64,000 nt of DNA from positions 248,001 through 312,000 of the forward strand of contig CANNCA010000002.1 of NCBI GenBank assembly GCA_947503005.1, in the 5' to 3' direction. Below the pieces are notes generated by a model. It made no database searches. It saw nothing but the letters and a program-made list of their open reading frames with translations, and was not told the origin of the DNA. The stretch comes from an uncultured Flavobacteriaceae bacterium (GTDB taxonomy: Bacteria; Bacteroidota; Bacteroidia; Flavobacteriales; Flavobacteriaceae). Below, piece after piece: positions 28,313-36,413 of this stretch (the stretch's first letter is position 1; every line of letters starts with the position of its first letter). The position numbers and the translations under genes were made by a program.

Positions 28313-28783
28313 TCACTTCGTATCCAAACTCAACTCCATCTTAATATCACTTCTTGCATAAGGCAGGTCTTTTTCGAGTTCAACTTCCCTAAAACCGTAC
28401 TTTCTATAAACGTGCAAAGCAGTATCAAGTTTAGTACTCGAATATAGTGTAATTGCTTTCCAATTTTGTTGTCTTGCAAAATCAATAGCAAAGGAAAGGA
28501 GTTTTTGCCCTATTTTAAAGCCTTGATATTTAGGTGCTACTGCCATTTTTCCTAATTCAAAAATATCGGGACCAAAAGGAATTAATGAAAAACAGCCCAC
28601 AATTTTAGTATCAGCAGCGGCCATAAAAATATATCCGCCAGCGTCTATTATTGATTCTTGACAGTTTTCAAGTAGTTCCTTATCCTTTTCCTCCACATAA
28701 AAGTACTGTTCCAGCCAATTCAAATTAAGATTTTTGAAAGCATTTGCATGTTCTGGTTTAAAAGGAATAATCTTAATCTGCAT
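28313..28783 (-). CDS. GNAT family N-acetyltransferase
   Basis: 156 aa from the start at 28783 (MQIKIIPF), a standard GNAT beginning; an in-frame ATG at 28840 would add an unusual 19-residue leader. Acetyl-CoA binding motif A reads ELGKMAVAPKYQGFKIGQKLL, and motif B appears as LYSSTKLDTALHVYRKYGF. Small-molecule or N-terminal acetylation is possible; the substrate is unknown. Confidence 0.82.
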   Translation of the reverse strand: MQIKIIPFKPEHANAFKNLNLNWLEQYFYVEEKDKELLENCQESIIDAGGYIFMAAADTKIVGCFSLIPFGPDIFELGKMAVAPKYQGFKIGQKLLSFAIDFARQQNWKAITLYSSTKLDTALHVYRKYGFREVELEKDLPYARSDIKMELSLDTK

Positions 28784-28951
28784 TTTATTACTTTTGCATT
28801 TCATCGATAAAGTTAGTCCATACAACGGTTTTGATAACATCTGAGTTTAAATTTTTTTTCTCAAAAAATCCAAGACCAAAACTGAACCGTATATAGACTG
28901 ATACAAACAAAAACCCATAATAATCTAAATAGATTAATTAATTATTACATT

Positions 28952-29839
28952 ATGACTGAAACAAAGAGTAACAACGGATTGAAGGTATTGGCAGGCCTGC
29001 TTGGAGTAGTGCTTCTAGGTGTCATTATCTACACAGTAAGCCTTTATCAAGACAAGAAGAAGAATGAGGTTGCGCTTACGGAAGAGAAAAACTTGGTAGT
29101 TGAAGACCTGAACAGCTTAAAGTCTGAGTATGACAAAGCGATTTTGGAAAGCAACGCTACCAACGAAGAATTGGTAAGTGCTAGGGACAACATCGCAAAG
29201 TATATTGATTCTGTAAAATCTATGAAGGCCGATATTTCGTCTCTTTCAAGATATAGAAGACAAGTTCGTGTTTTAACAGCGGAAAGAGAGCAATTGTTAA
29301 AACAAGTGGATTCCTTGAAGACATCGAACACTTTGATCGCTATGCAGCGTGATAGTACTTATACTGAATTGGAAAAGCAAACGGTTTTTAATGATTCTTT
29401 GGTTGTACAGAATACGCAATTAGCTGATGTTGTCGAAAAAGGTTCTGCTTTGAACTTATCTAAATTCAATGTTGATGCCGTGAAAGAACGTAACAGCGGA
29501 AAATTGGTTTCTACTTCCAGAGCGAAGTCAACGGACAAATTTAAAATTTGCTTTACTGTTGCTAATAATGTAATTGCTGAAGCGGGTGACAGGGAATTCT
29601 TTTTAGAAATTCTTGACCCTCAAGGTAATGTTTTAGGCGAAAGCTACAGCAAAACTAATGACAGCGGTGCATCGGTTACCTACAGCAAAGGAACAAACTT
29701 CTACTATGAGAACAAATCATTGGATGTTTGTGACTATATCAGCAAACCAGCAGGTGACTTCCAAAAAGGAAATTACATGGTGAATGTTTATGATGACAGA
29801 CTTAAATTATTGGGAACTTCTAAGTTCGCATTGAAATAA
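28952..29839 (+). CDS. Membrane-anchored coiled-coil protein of unknown function
   Basis: 295 aa. One N-terminal transmembrane helix (about 10-28), then a long coiled coil (about 35-160) rich in Glu, Lys, Leu and Ser, then a beta-rich C-terminal domain (about 190-295: FKICFTVANNVIAEAGDREF, LEILDPQGNVLGE, GNYMVNVYDDRLKLLG). I recognise no characterised family. The topology suggests a periplasmic coiled coil ending in an Ig-like domain. Monocistronic, with a strong terminator after it. Confidence 0.75.
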   Translation: MTETKSNNGLKVLAGLLGVVLLGVIIYTVSLYQDKKKNEVALTEEKNLVVEDLNSLKSEYDKAILESNATNEELVSARDNIAKYIDSVKSMKADISSLSRYRRQVRVLTAEREQLLKQVDSLKTSNTLIAMQRDSTYTELEKQTVFNDSLVVQNTQLADVVEKGSALNLSKFNVDAVKERNSGKLVSTSRAKSTDKFKICFTVANNVIAEAGDREFFLEILDPQGNVLGESYSKTNDSGASVTYSKGTNFYYENKSLDVCDYISKPAGDFQKGNYMVNVYDDRLKLLGTSKFALK

Positions 29840-29858
29840 AAAGCACTATCCATTAATA

Positions 29859-29893
29859 AAAAGGGGTCAATCTTTCACGATTGACCCTTTTTT
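29859..29893. terminator. Bidirectional terminator
   Basis: 9-bp stem GGGTCAATC / GATTGACCC (29864-29872 and 29879-29887) with T run; lies between convergent genes. Confidence 0.9.
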
Positions 29894-29916
29894 ATTTAGT
29901 ATATTCTTAGCTTTCG

Positions 29917-31314
29917 TTATTTAAGACTTCCTACCATATCTTCAGGTTTTACCCAAGCATCATAGTCCTCAGCAGCGACATAACCAAGATTAATAGCCTC
30001 CTCTTTTAGCGTAGTGCCGTTTTTATGAGCAGTATTTGCTATTTCTGCGGCTTTGTAATAACCGATTTTTGTATTTAACGCGGTGACCAACATTAAAGAA
30101 TTGTTTAACAGTTCTTTAATCACTTCGTAATTTGGCTCAATACCCGCGGCACAATTCTCATCGAAACTTACGCAGGCATTGCCAAGAAGTTCCGCTGATT
30201 GAAGAATGTTAGCTGCCATCATAGGTTTGAATACGTTCAACTCATAATGGCCCTGTGTACCACCAACGGTCACTGCAACATCATTACCCATCACTTGCGC
30301 ACAGACCATGGTCAACGCTTCACATTGAGTAGGGTTGACTTTACCGGGCATTATGGAACTTCCCGGCTCGTTTGCGGGAATAATAATCTCTCCAATTCCT
30401 GAACGAGGTCCTGATGCCATCATTCGAATATCGTTTGCAATCTTGTTCAAAGAAACTGCCAGTTGCTTTAGAGCTCCATGACTTTCTACAATAGCATCAT
30501 GTGCTGCAAGGGCTTCAAATTTGTTCGCTGCAGTTTTAAAAGGGAGTCCTGTAAACTCTGCGATGTATTTCGCCACCAGCACATCATAACCCTTTGGTGT
30601 ATTCAATCCGGTACCCACAGCAGTGCCACCAAGTGCTAACTCACTTAAGTGATCCAAAGTGTTTTTTAAGGCTTTAATTCCATGGTCTAATTGTGATACG
30701 TATCCAGAAAATTCCTGTCCCAAGGTAAGGGGAGTGGCATCCATCAAATGGGTGCGCCCAATTTTGACTACATCTTTGAACGCTTCGGATTTCCTTGCCA
30801 ATGTATTTCGCAATTGAGTCACACCTGGAATGGTGGTTTGTACGATTTTTTTATAGGCCGCGATATGCATTCCTGTTGGGAAGGTGTCGTTCGAGGATTG
30901 TGATTTATTTACATCGTCATTGGGTTGTATGGTTTTTTCACCTTCCCCGATTTTCTTTCCCGCTATTTCGTGGGCACGATTTGCGATTACTTCATTTACG
31001 TTCATGTTACTCTGTGTGCCAGAACCCGTTTGCCATATGACCAACGGAAACTGGTCATCATGTTTTCTTTCTAGAATTTCGTCGCAAACAGCAGCAATCA
31101 AATCCCTTTTGTCTTCAGTTAGAACACCAAGTTCGCAATTTGCATAAGCGGCTGCTTTTTTTAAATAGGCGAAACCATACACTACATCTAACGGCATGGA
31201 TGCTGCAGGCCCTATTTTGAAATTATTTCTTGAACGTTCTGTCTGGGCGCCCCAATATTTATCAGCCGGTACTTCGACCTTGCCCATTGTATCTTTTTCG
31301 ATTCTGAAATTCAT
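29917..31314 (-). CDS. fumC: Fumarate hydratase class II
   Basis: 465 aa, full length. It interconverts fumarate and L-malate in the TCA cycle as a homotetramer without iron-sulfur cluster. The fumarase/aspartase signature [16 protein letters not shown] is intact with its active-site Ser; also [18 protein letters not shown], the TAVGTGLN region and [10 protein letters not shown]. Single gene, with a candidate promoter just upstream. Confidence 0.95.
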   Translation of the reverse strand: MNFRIEKDTMGKVEVPADKYWGAQTERSRNNFKIGPAASMPLDVVYGFAYLKKAAAYANCELGVLTEDKRDLIAAVCDEILERKHDDQFPLVIWQTGSGTQSNMNVNEVIANRAHEIAGKKIGEGEKTIQPNDDVNKSQSSNDTFPTGMHIAAYKKIVQTTIPGVTQLRNTLARKSEAFKDVVKIGRTHLMDATPLTLGQEFSGYVSQLDHGIKALKNTLDHLSELALGGTAVGTGLNTPKGYDVLVAKYIAEFTGLPFKTAANKFEALAAHDAIVESHGALKQLAVSLNKIANDIRMMASGPRSGIGEIIIPANEPGSSIMPGKVNPTQCEALTMVCAQVMGNDVAVTVGGTQGHYELNVFKPMMAANILQSAELLGNACVSFDENCAAGIEPNYEVIKELLNNSLMLVTALNTKIGYYKAAEIANTAHKNGTTLKEEAINLGYVAAEDYDAWVKPEDMVGSLK

Positions 31315-31335
31315 GATATGAGATTTTTAGTGTTA

Positions 31336-31343
31336 CAAAGTTA
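31336..31343 (-). promoter_or_regulatory. Candidate -7 element of fumC
   Basis: TAACTTTG on the minus strand, an exact TAnnTTTG match 22 bp before the fumC start. No clear -33 element. Confidence 0.4.
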
Positions 31344-31404
31344 GCGGTTTGTGATAGTAATCAGGAATGCTGGGAAAAGAAAAGCGTACTTTTTTCAATT
31401 TTGA

Positions 31405-31437
31405 TTTGCAGTATTTATGGTTTTCAAAGTATCTTTG
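31405..31437 (+). promoter_or_regulatory. Bacteroidota-type promoter of the small membrane gene
   Basis: TTTG at 31405-31408 and TATCTTTG at 31430-31437 with a 21-nt spacer, the best -33/-7 match seen in the window. The expected transcript start is about 15 nt before the ATG at 31458. Confidence 0.6.
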
Positions 31438-31457
31438 TACTACATAAAAAAAGTTCC

Positions 31458-31631
31458 ATGTTCGAATTCGACCAATATTTAGGATTTTTAGCATTTTTGA
31501 CCATTCTGACCATAGGGTTTTGGTTAATGATTTTCTTATTGACCTTCGTTGTACCATATTGGTTGTTCGGGAATATTAAAGAGTTATTAAAAGAAAAGCG
31601 CGATAAAAAAAAGGCCGCGCGTGAAGCATAA
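31458..31631 (+). CDS. Small membrane protein with a basic tail
   Basis: 57 aa from ATG 31458 (MFEFDQYLGF), placed directly behind a good promoter; an in-frame extension to 31401 would start upstream of that promoter. One hydrophobic stretch (about 8-36), then a Lys/Arg-rich end (KEKRDKKKAAREA) that should lie in the cytoplasm. No recognised family. Confidence 0.6.
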   Translation: MFEFDQYLGFLAFLTILTIGFWLMIFLLTFVVPYWLFGNIKELLKEKRDKKKAAREA

Positions 31632-31664
31632 AAAAAAAGGAAGCCAATTGGCTTCCTTTTTTTT
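31631..31664. terminator. Bidirectional terminator
   Basis: Perfect palindrome GGAAGCC-AATT-GGCTTCC flanked by A8 and T8, between convergent genes. Confidence 0.9.
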
Positions 31665-31685
31665 ACTTGTAAACGTGTATTCATC

Positions 31686-34139
31686 TTAACCTTGCTCCTC
31701 GAATTCTCCATCGTCACCATCTCCTCGACGCTCTCCATTACGCTTTTTCTTTTGATTGAAGCGATACGTGAAGGATAAGTTTATACTACGGACACGTCTC
31801 TGAAATTCACTGTCATTTTCAAAGAAAGGAGTGAAAGTCTCACTAATACGTTTCCGACTATTGAAAACATCACTAATATTTAATGCTAATGAAGCTTTTT
31901 CCTCAAATAAATCTTTGCTGAAAGCTAGGCTGACCGACGCAATGCCTTTACTTCTTGATTGTGCTGTTTCTCTAGGTCCACGATAGAAAAAACGAGTTTG
32001 CCAATCAATATTTTTGAACAACGTTATTTTGTTATTTAATCGTACAAACCAGCTTAAGTTTTCGGCATCAAAATTCTGTCCATTGAAATCACCCCGAGTA
32101 ATCAGGTTAAACATATTGAAGTTACCATTGAGATTCCATTTTTTTGTAGGCCTATAGTTCGTTGTGAATTCAAAGCCATAGCGATCGTTCTTTGCCAAGT
32201 TTACAGGTGTTCTTCTTAGTATACTCACAAGTTGGCCATCAAAGAAAGTATCCTCTCCAGTATCCTCTGTTATAAAGGTGATTACGTCGGTTGCCCGTTG
32301 GAAGTAAATGGATGCGTTCAATGTGACTTTTTCAAATCGGTTGAGATATCCAAAATCGACTTGGTTGCTATACGAAGGAGTTAAGCGAGGATTCCCCTGA
32401 AATAGATTTGTTGGACTTGATCTAGAGGGAAAGGGATTCAGGAAAAAAGAACGGGGTCTTCGCAGTCTTCTATTATATCCCAAGGACAAGCTTTGCTTTT
32501 CAGTCAATTCGTAATTCAGGTTCAAGGTCGGAAAAAGGCCATCAAAATTGTTTCTTGCAAAATCATTGCTTTCGACCTGATCAATAATGAGTCTAGTAGA
32601 TTCATAACGTAATCCGGCGAGGTACGAAAACTTTTCTACTTTGCTTCCAAATTGTGTATAGACAGCATTAATGGTCTCTTTAAAATCAAGAACATTACTA
32701 GGGTTAGTAATGCCCAGCTCATCGATGGTGGGTTGAATGAAGGCCACATCATAGTCCGTTTCCAGACGATTGAAATCACCTCGGTACCCAAATTCGAACT
32801 GGTGATTTTCACCGATAGGTAGCACATAATCAGTTTGCATAAAAACCCGTCTTTGGTCTTCGGCAGTGCGCACGGTTTCACTATCAAAACCATTTTGTTG
32901 TATCAACGATGCTTCTACCTCCTCACTTGTTTCATATTGAAAGGCATAGCTGAGCTTATGCCCCGAGTCATTGAATTTTTTATCGTAGTTGAATGAATAC
33001 TGAAAAGTATCATCTTCCTCAGTTTCGTCGTCAAATCTAAAACCACTAGTGAGATTTAGGTTGATGTCTTGTTGGGAAAAATTGTTTATGGTCTCATTAC
33101 TGTTATCTGAACTTCTAATAAAAATACTTTGTGTAATCGACGATGTTTCATTTACATACCATTCAACACCAACATTTGCATTTATGCCTTTTCTTAATCG
33201 TTCACTTTCCTCGTCTTCAATAATGCTATTGGTGAAGTTTCCATCTTGGTCGAAGAAAACAGTACTGTCAAAAGAGTTTCCTGGTGACTTGCGATAATTA
33301 TATCCAGTATTGGTAAAAATGTTGACATCGCCTGTTCGATAGTTTAAATTTCCATTCAGACCAAAACGGGTAGGGTCACCTATGTTAGCGGTTAAGGCTC
33401 CGTTCATACCTTGAAGCTTACTTCTTCTCAAAATAATATTGATAATTCCACCGGATCCTTCAGCATCATAGCGCGCTGAAGGTGAAGTTATGACCTCTAC
33501 TTTTTCAATAGACTCAGCGGGAAGTTGCTGAAGTGCTTCCGTTGAATTTAGCCCAGTAATCGCTGAGGGCTTCCCATCAATCAAGATACGAACATCATCG
33601 TTTCCCCTCAGTTGAACATTACCCTCAACGTCTACGGAAACGGAAGGCACGTTATCGAGAACATCACTGACCGTTCCGCCACTAACGGTTAAGTCTTTTC
33701 CAACATTGTATATTTTTTTGTCCAGACGGATTTCAACAGTAGTTTTTTCAGCAATAACTTCTACACCTTCTAGTTGTTCTACATCGGGCGAAAGTTTAAT
33801 GACGCCTAAATCAGTAGATGTGCGAAATGTTTGTTCTTCTAATTGATACGTGGTGTATGAAAGGAACTCTACCCTAACATTGTATCTGCCAGGCATCGTT
33901 TCTACCTCAAATTTTCCTGATGCATCGGTAATTCCACCACTTAGTCTTTCTGGGTTTCGAATGCTTTGAAGAACCAATGTAGCATACTCAAGGGGTTGGT
34001 TGGTTTCTTGGTCTAAAACCGTACCTGTCAATTTAATGGGATTGGGTGGCTGTCCTCCTTGTCGTTGACCACTTGGTCTTTGTGCTGTTATTAAAGTAAA
34101 TGAAAATAAAAAAAGTGTAACGGAGAACAGTTTGGTCAT
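31686..34139 (-). CDS. TonB-dependent receptor-like outer membrane protein
   Basis: 817 aa from ATG at 34139 (MTKLFSV, signal peptide to about ITAQ); the frame extends upstream only through the Lys-rich end of the neighbour. Regulatory domain about 37-120, TonB plug about 150-245 (LDNVPSVSVD, VQLRGNDDVRILIDGKPS, IEKVEVITSPSARYDAEGSG), then a long beta-barrel with alternating strands and a final aromatic SFTYRF-type strand. Family usually named outer membrane beta-barrel protein. Starts one base after the stop of the Gly-rich gene. C-terminus acidic (GDGDDGEFEEQG). Ligand unknown. Confidence 0.88.
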   Translation of the reverse strand: MTKLFSVTLFLFSFTLITAQRPSGQRQGGQPPNPIKLTGTVLDQETNQPLEYATLVLQSIRNPERLSGGITDASGKFEVETMPGRYNVRVEFLSYTTYQLEEQTFRTSTDLGVIKLSPDVEQLEGVEVIAEKTTVEIRLDKKIYNVGKDLTVSGGTVSDVLDNVPSVSVDVEGNVQLRGNDDVRILIDGKPSAITGLNSTEALQQLPAESIEKVEVITSPSARYDAEGSGGIINIILRRSKLQGMNGALTANIGDPTRFGLNGNLNYRTGDVNIFTNTGYNYRKSPGNSFDSTVFFDQDGNFTNSIIEDEESERLRKGINANVGVEWYVNETSSITQSIFIRSSDNSNETINNFSQQDINLNLTSGFRFDDETEEDDTFQYSFNYDKKFNDSGHKLSYAFQYETSEEVEASLIQQNGFDSETVRTAEDQRRVFMQTDYVLPIGENHQFEFGYRGDFNRLETDYDVAFIQPTIDELGITNPSNVLDFKETINAVYTQFGSKVEKFSYLAGLRYESTRLIIDQVESNDFARNNFDGLFPTLNLNYELTEKQSLSLGYNRRLRRPRSFFLNPFPSRSSPTNLFQGNPRLTPSYSNQVDFGYLNRFEKVTLNASIYFQRATDVITFITEDTGEDTFFDGQLVSILRRTPVNLAKNDRYGFEFTTNYRPTKKWNLNGNFNMFNLITRGDFNGQNFDAENLSWFVRLNNKITLFKNIDWQTRFFYRGPRETAQSRSKGIASVSLAFSKDLFEEKASLALNISDVFNSRKRISETFTPFFENDSEFQRRVRSINLSFTYRFNQKKKRNGERRGDGDDGEFEEQG

Positions 34140-34140
34140 A

Positions 34141-34677
34141 TTAGTCTTTTGATTTCTTCTTTTTCTTCTTTTTCTTTTTCTCAGCCTTTTTTTGCTCTTT
34201 TTGCATTTTGGCAACACCCTCTTTCTGCATTTTAACAAAAGCTTCGTATTTTTCTAGAGGAAGACCCGCTTTGAGATCTTCATCTTGTCTTACGGTAATT
34301 TTTTCGTATGCCTCCCGCATTTTGTCCGCAGGAAGTTTTAGAATTTGTAATTCTATTCGTTCTTGAACATACTTCTTTAAAGTTGTACTTAAAACGGCAG
34401 TTTCAAATTCGTCTAAGCCTAAGGTCTCCGCTATTGCTGGCATTTCACCATCAACTATTTCATCAGCTGTTTTGGGTTTCGGTGCTTCTGCTGGAGTTTC
34501 CGCTTGCGGAATTGCACTGCCATAACCTCTTCCAAGGCCACGTCCACGACCTCCGCCGTAACCACCATAGCCCCCATATCCATATCCACCACCTCCGTAG
34601 CCATATTGGGCTTGCATTTCAACTCCTGCGAGCAGAACAATAAATAAAGCGATTAAAAATTTGCCGTTGGTTTTCAT
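34141..34677 (-). CDS. Exported Gly/Tyr-rich protein with a poly-lysine tail
   Basis: 178 aa. Signal peptide (cleavage near MQAQ), then a Gly/Tyr repeat segment (about 25-52), a Pro/Ala linker, an alpha-helical core (about 75-155, with ETLGLDEFETAVLSTTLKKY and KAGLPLEKYEAFVKMQKEG) and an almost pure lysine end. The helical core is reminiscent of Spy/CpxP-like periplasmic proteins, but I cannot confirm that. It is the first gene of a pair with the receptor downstream (one-base gap), so a joint function at the outer membrane is inferred. Confidence 0.75.
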   Translation of the reverse strand: MKTNGKFLIALFIVLLAGVEMQAQYGYGGGGYGYGGYGGYGGGRGRGLGRGYGSAIPQAETPAEAPKPKTADEIVDGEMPAIAETLGLDEFETAVLSTTLKKYVQERIELQILKLPADKMREAYEKITVRQDEDLKAGLPLEKYEAFVKMQKEGVAKMQKEQKKAEKKKKKKKKKSKD

Positions 34678-34701
34678 GAGCTAACGATTTTACTATGATT
34701 T

Positions 34702-34740
34702 CAAAATTAGATGAAGGTTTAACCCGTAGTGGTTAAATCT
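34702..34740 (-). promoter_or_regulatory. Promoter with an overlapping inverted repeat
   Basis: TAATTTTG (-7 type) at 34702-34709 on the minus strand, 25 bp before the Gly-rich gene. A 10-bp inverted repeat with one mismatch (34715-34724 and 34731-34740, core TTTAACC/GGTTAAA) covers the spacer and expected -33 region, so it may be an operator. Confidence 0.4.
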
Positions 34741-34806
34741 TTGTTAAAAAGATAAAGCAACAAATGTACCAATCTTTTAGTACTACCTGGTATTGAACTG
34801 GCACTG

Positions 34807-35148
34807 CTATAGAATAGTCCTAATTCTTTCTGGGGGCCTTCCTATAATTGCTTTGTTACCGTTTATAACTATCGGTCGTTCTATTAATTTGGGATGTAAT
34901 ATCATGGCATTCAAAATATCCTCTTCCGATAATATCTTACCCCGGTAGTTTTCCTTCCAAATAGCTTCGTTCTTACGTACAAGATTTTCTGCTGTGATTC
35001 CCAAACATGTTAAGATGTTACGTAATTCTTCCTTAGATGGAATGTCTTCCAAGTATTTTACTACTTCAAATTCTTTTCCAGAATTTTCAAGTATTTCAAG
35101 CCCTTCGCGTGATTTTCTGCATCTCGGGTTGTGGTATATTTTGGTCAT
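34807..35148 (-). CDS. ArsC-family (arsenate reductase-like) thioredoxin-fold protein
   Basis: 113 aa. Glutaredoxin-type ArsC family: N-terminal catalytic Cys10 in YHNPRCRKSREG, central IPSKEELRNIL, and C-terminal RPIVINGNKAIIGRPPERI with the arginine that binds the oxyanion in true ArsC. Family members also include Spx and YffB. No arsenic-resistance genes are nearby, so an arsenate role is not assured. Confidence 0.85.
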   Translation of the reverse strand: MTKIYHNPRCRKSREGLEILENSGKEFEVVKYLEDIPSKEELRNILTCLGITAENLVRKNEAIWKENYRGKILSEEDILNAMILHPKLIERPIVINGNKAIIGRPPERIRTIL

Positions 35149-35208
35149 GGTGATAAAAGTATAGAGTTAAAGGTTCATATTCAAAGGTCAAAAATCTTAG
35201 GATGCCGA

Positions 35209-36316
35209 TTAGGGAGCTTCTTCCTCTTTCTGACCCATAGCCATTAGATAGGCCTTCAAGAATCGATTGATATCTCCATCCATGACAGCATCAACGTTTC
35301 CTGTTTCTTCCCCCGTGCGAACGTCCTTCACCAACTTATACGGATGCATCACATAATTCCGTATTTGCGATCCCCATTCAATTTTCATTTTTGAGGATTC
35401 TATCTCCTGACGGGCCTCCATCTTTTTTCGAAGTTCGATTTCGTACAGTTGTGATTTCAACATTTTTAGAGCGGTAGCTCTATTATCATGTTGGGATCGC
35501 GAATCGGAGCATGAAATTTGAATTCCCGTAGGCTTATGCACTAATTGCACTTTGGTCTCAACTTTGTTCACATTTTGGCCACCAGCCCCACTTGAACGTG
35601 CTGTGGTGATTTCAATGTCAGCAGGATTCACTTCGATTTCTATAGAATCGTCCACTAAAGGATACACATAAACGGATGCAAAAGAAGTGTGCCGCTTTGC
35701 GTTACTGTCAAAAGGAGAGATACGCACCAACCGATGTACCCCGTTCTCACCTTTAAGCCACCCGAAGGCAAAATCACCATCGATTTCCAAAGTAACGGTT
35801 TTAATCCCCGCGACATCACCTTCTTGATAGTTGAGTTCTTTTACCTTGAATTTGTTTTTTTCGGCCCACATCATATACATGCGCATGAGCATGGAAGCCC
35901 AATCACAACTTTCTGTGCCACCAGCCCCTGCAGTAATCTGAAGAACCGCAGTAAGTTCATCGCCCTCTTCAGAAAGCATGTTCTTAAACTCCAAGTTTTC
36001 GATGGCCTCTAAAGTCTTTTCAAAATGTTTTTCTACTTCTTCTTCAGATACATCACCTTCTTGCAAGAATTCTAAAAGTACTTCAAGATCTCCGACAAGC
36101 GTTTTTGCCGAATTGTAATCATCAACCCATTGTTTTTTGGATTGAATGAACCGCATGTGCTTTTGCGCTTCTTGGGCATTGTCCCAAAAATCTGGTGCTA
36201 GGGTTTTCTCCTGTTCATTTTCAATCTCAATAAGCTTGGCATCAATGTCAAAGATACCTCCTTAACGCACCAAGGCGATCTAAAAGACCTTTGTAATGGT
36301 CTGTGGTAATTGTCAT
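35209..36316 (-). CDS. prfB: Peptide chain release factor 2 (programmed +1 frameshift)
   Basis: The zero frame starts at ATG 36316 and reaches an in-frame TGA at 36250-36248 after 22 codons. The context AGGAGG-TAT-CTT-TGA-C is the classical RF2 autoregulatory site. After a +1 slip at CTT the frame runs from 36249 to 35209, giving about 368 aa, the normal RF2 length. GGQ motif [13 protein letters not shown] and the RF2 specificity tripeptide SPF are present. RF2 reads UGA and UAA; low RF2 favours frameshifting and restores its own level. A gene caller starting at 36156 would lose 53 residues. Confidence 0.95.
36247..36262 (-). promoter_or_regulatory. prfB frameshift site
   Basis: Minus strand: internal Shine-Dalgarno AGGAGG (36262-36257), TAT, slippery CTT (36253-36251), TGA (36250-36248) and C (36247). 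Spacing equals that of the E. coli prfB site. It is one of very few strong Shine-Dalgarno sequences in this window. Confidence 0.95.
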
Positions 36317-36413
36317 GTAATTGAATTTTCAGCAAAAATACTGCTTAACTCTTGTTGAACAATCTATTTTATCTAAATTTAGTGCTGGCTAGTTCTCATA
36401 AACATACACTACA

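Noticed and set aside
34141-34200. Lys-rich upstream extension of the TonB receptor frame
   Set aside because: It is the out-of-frame reading of the poly-Lys end of the neighbouring gene; a normal signal peptide starts at 34139.
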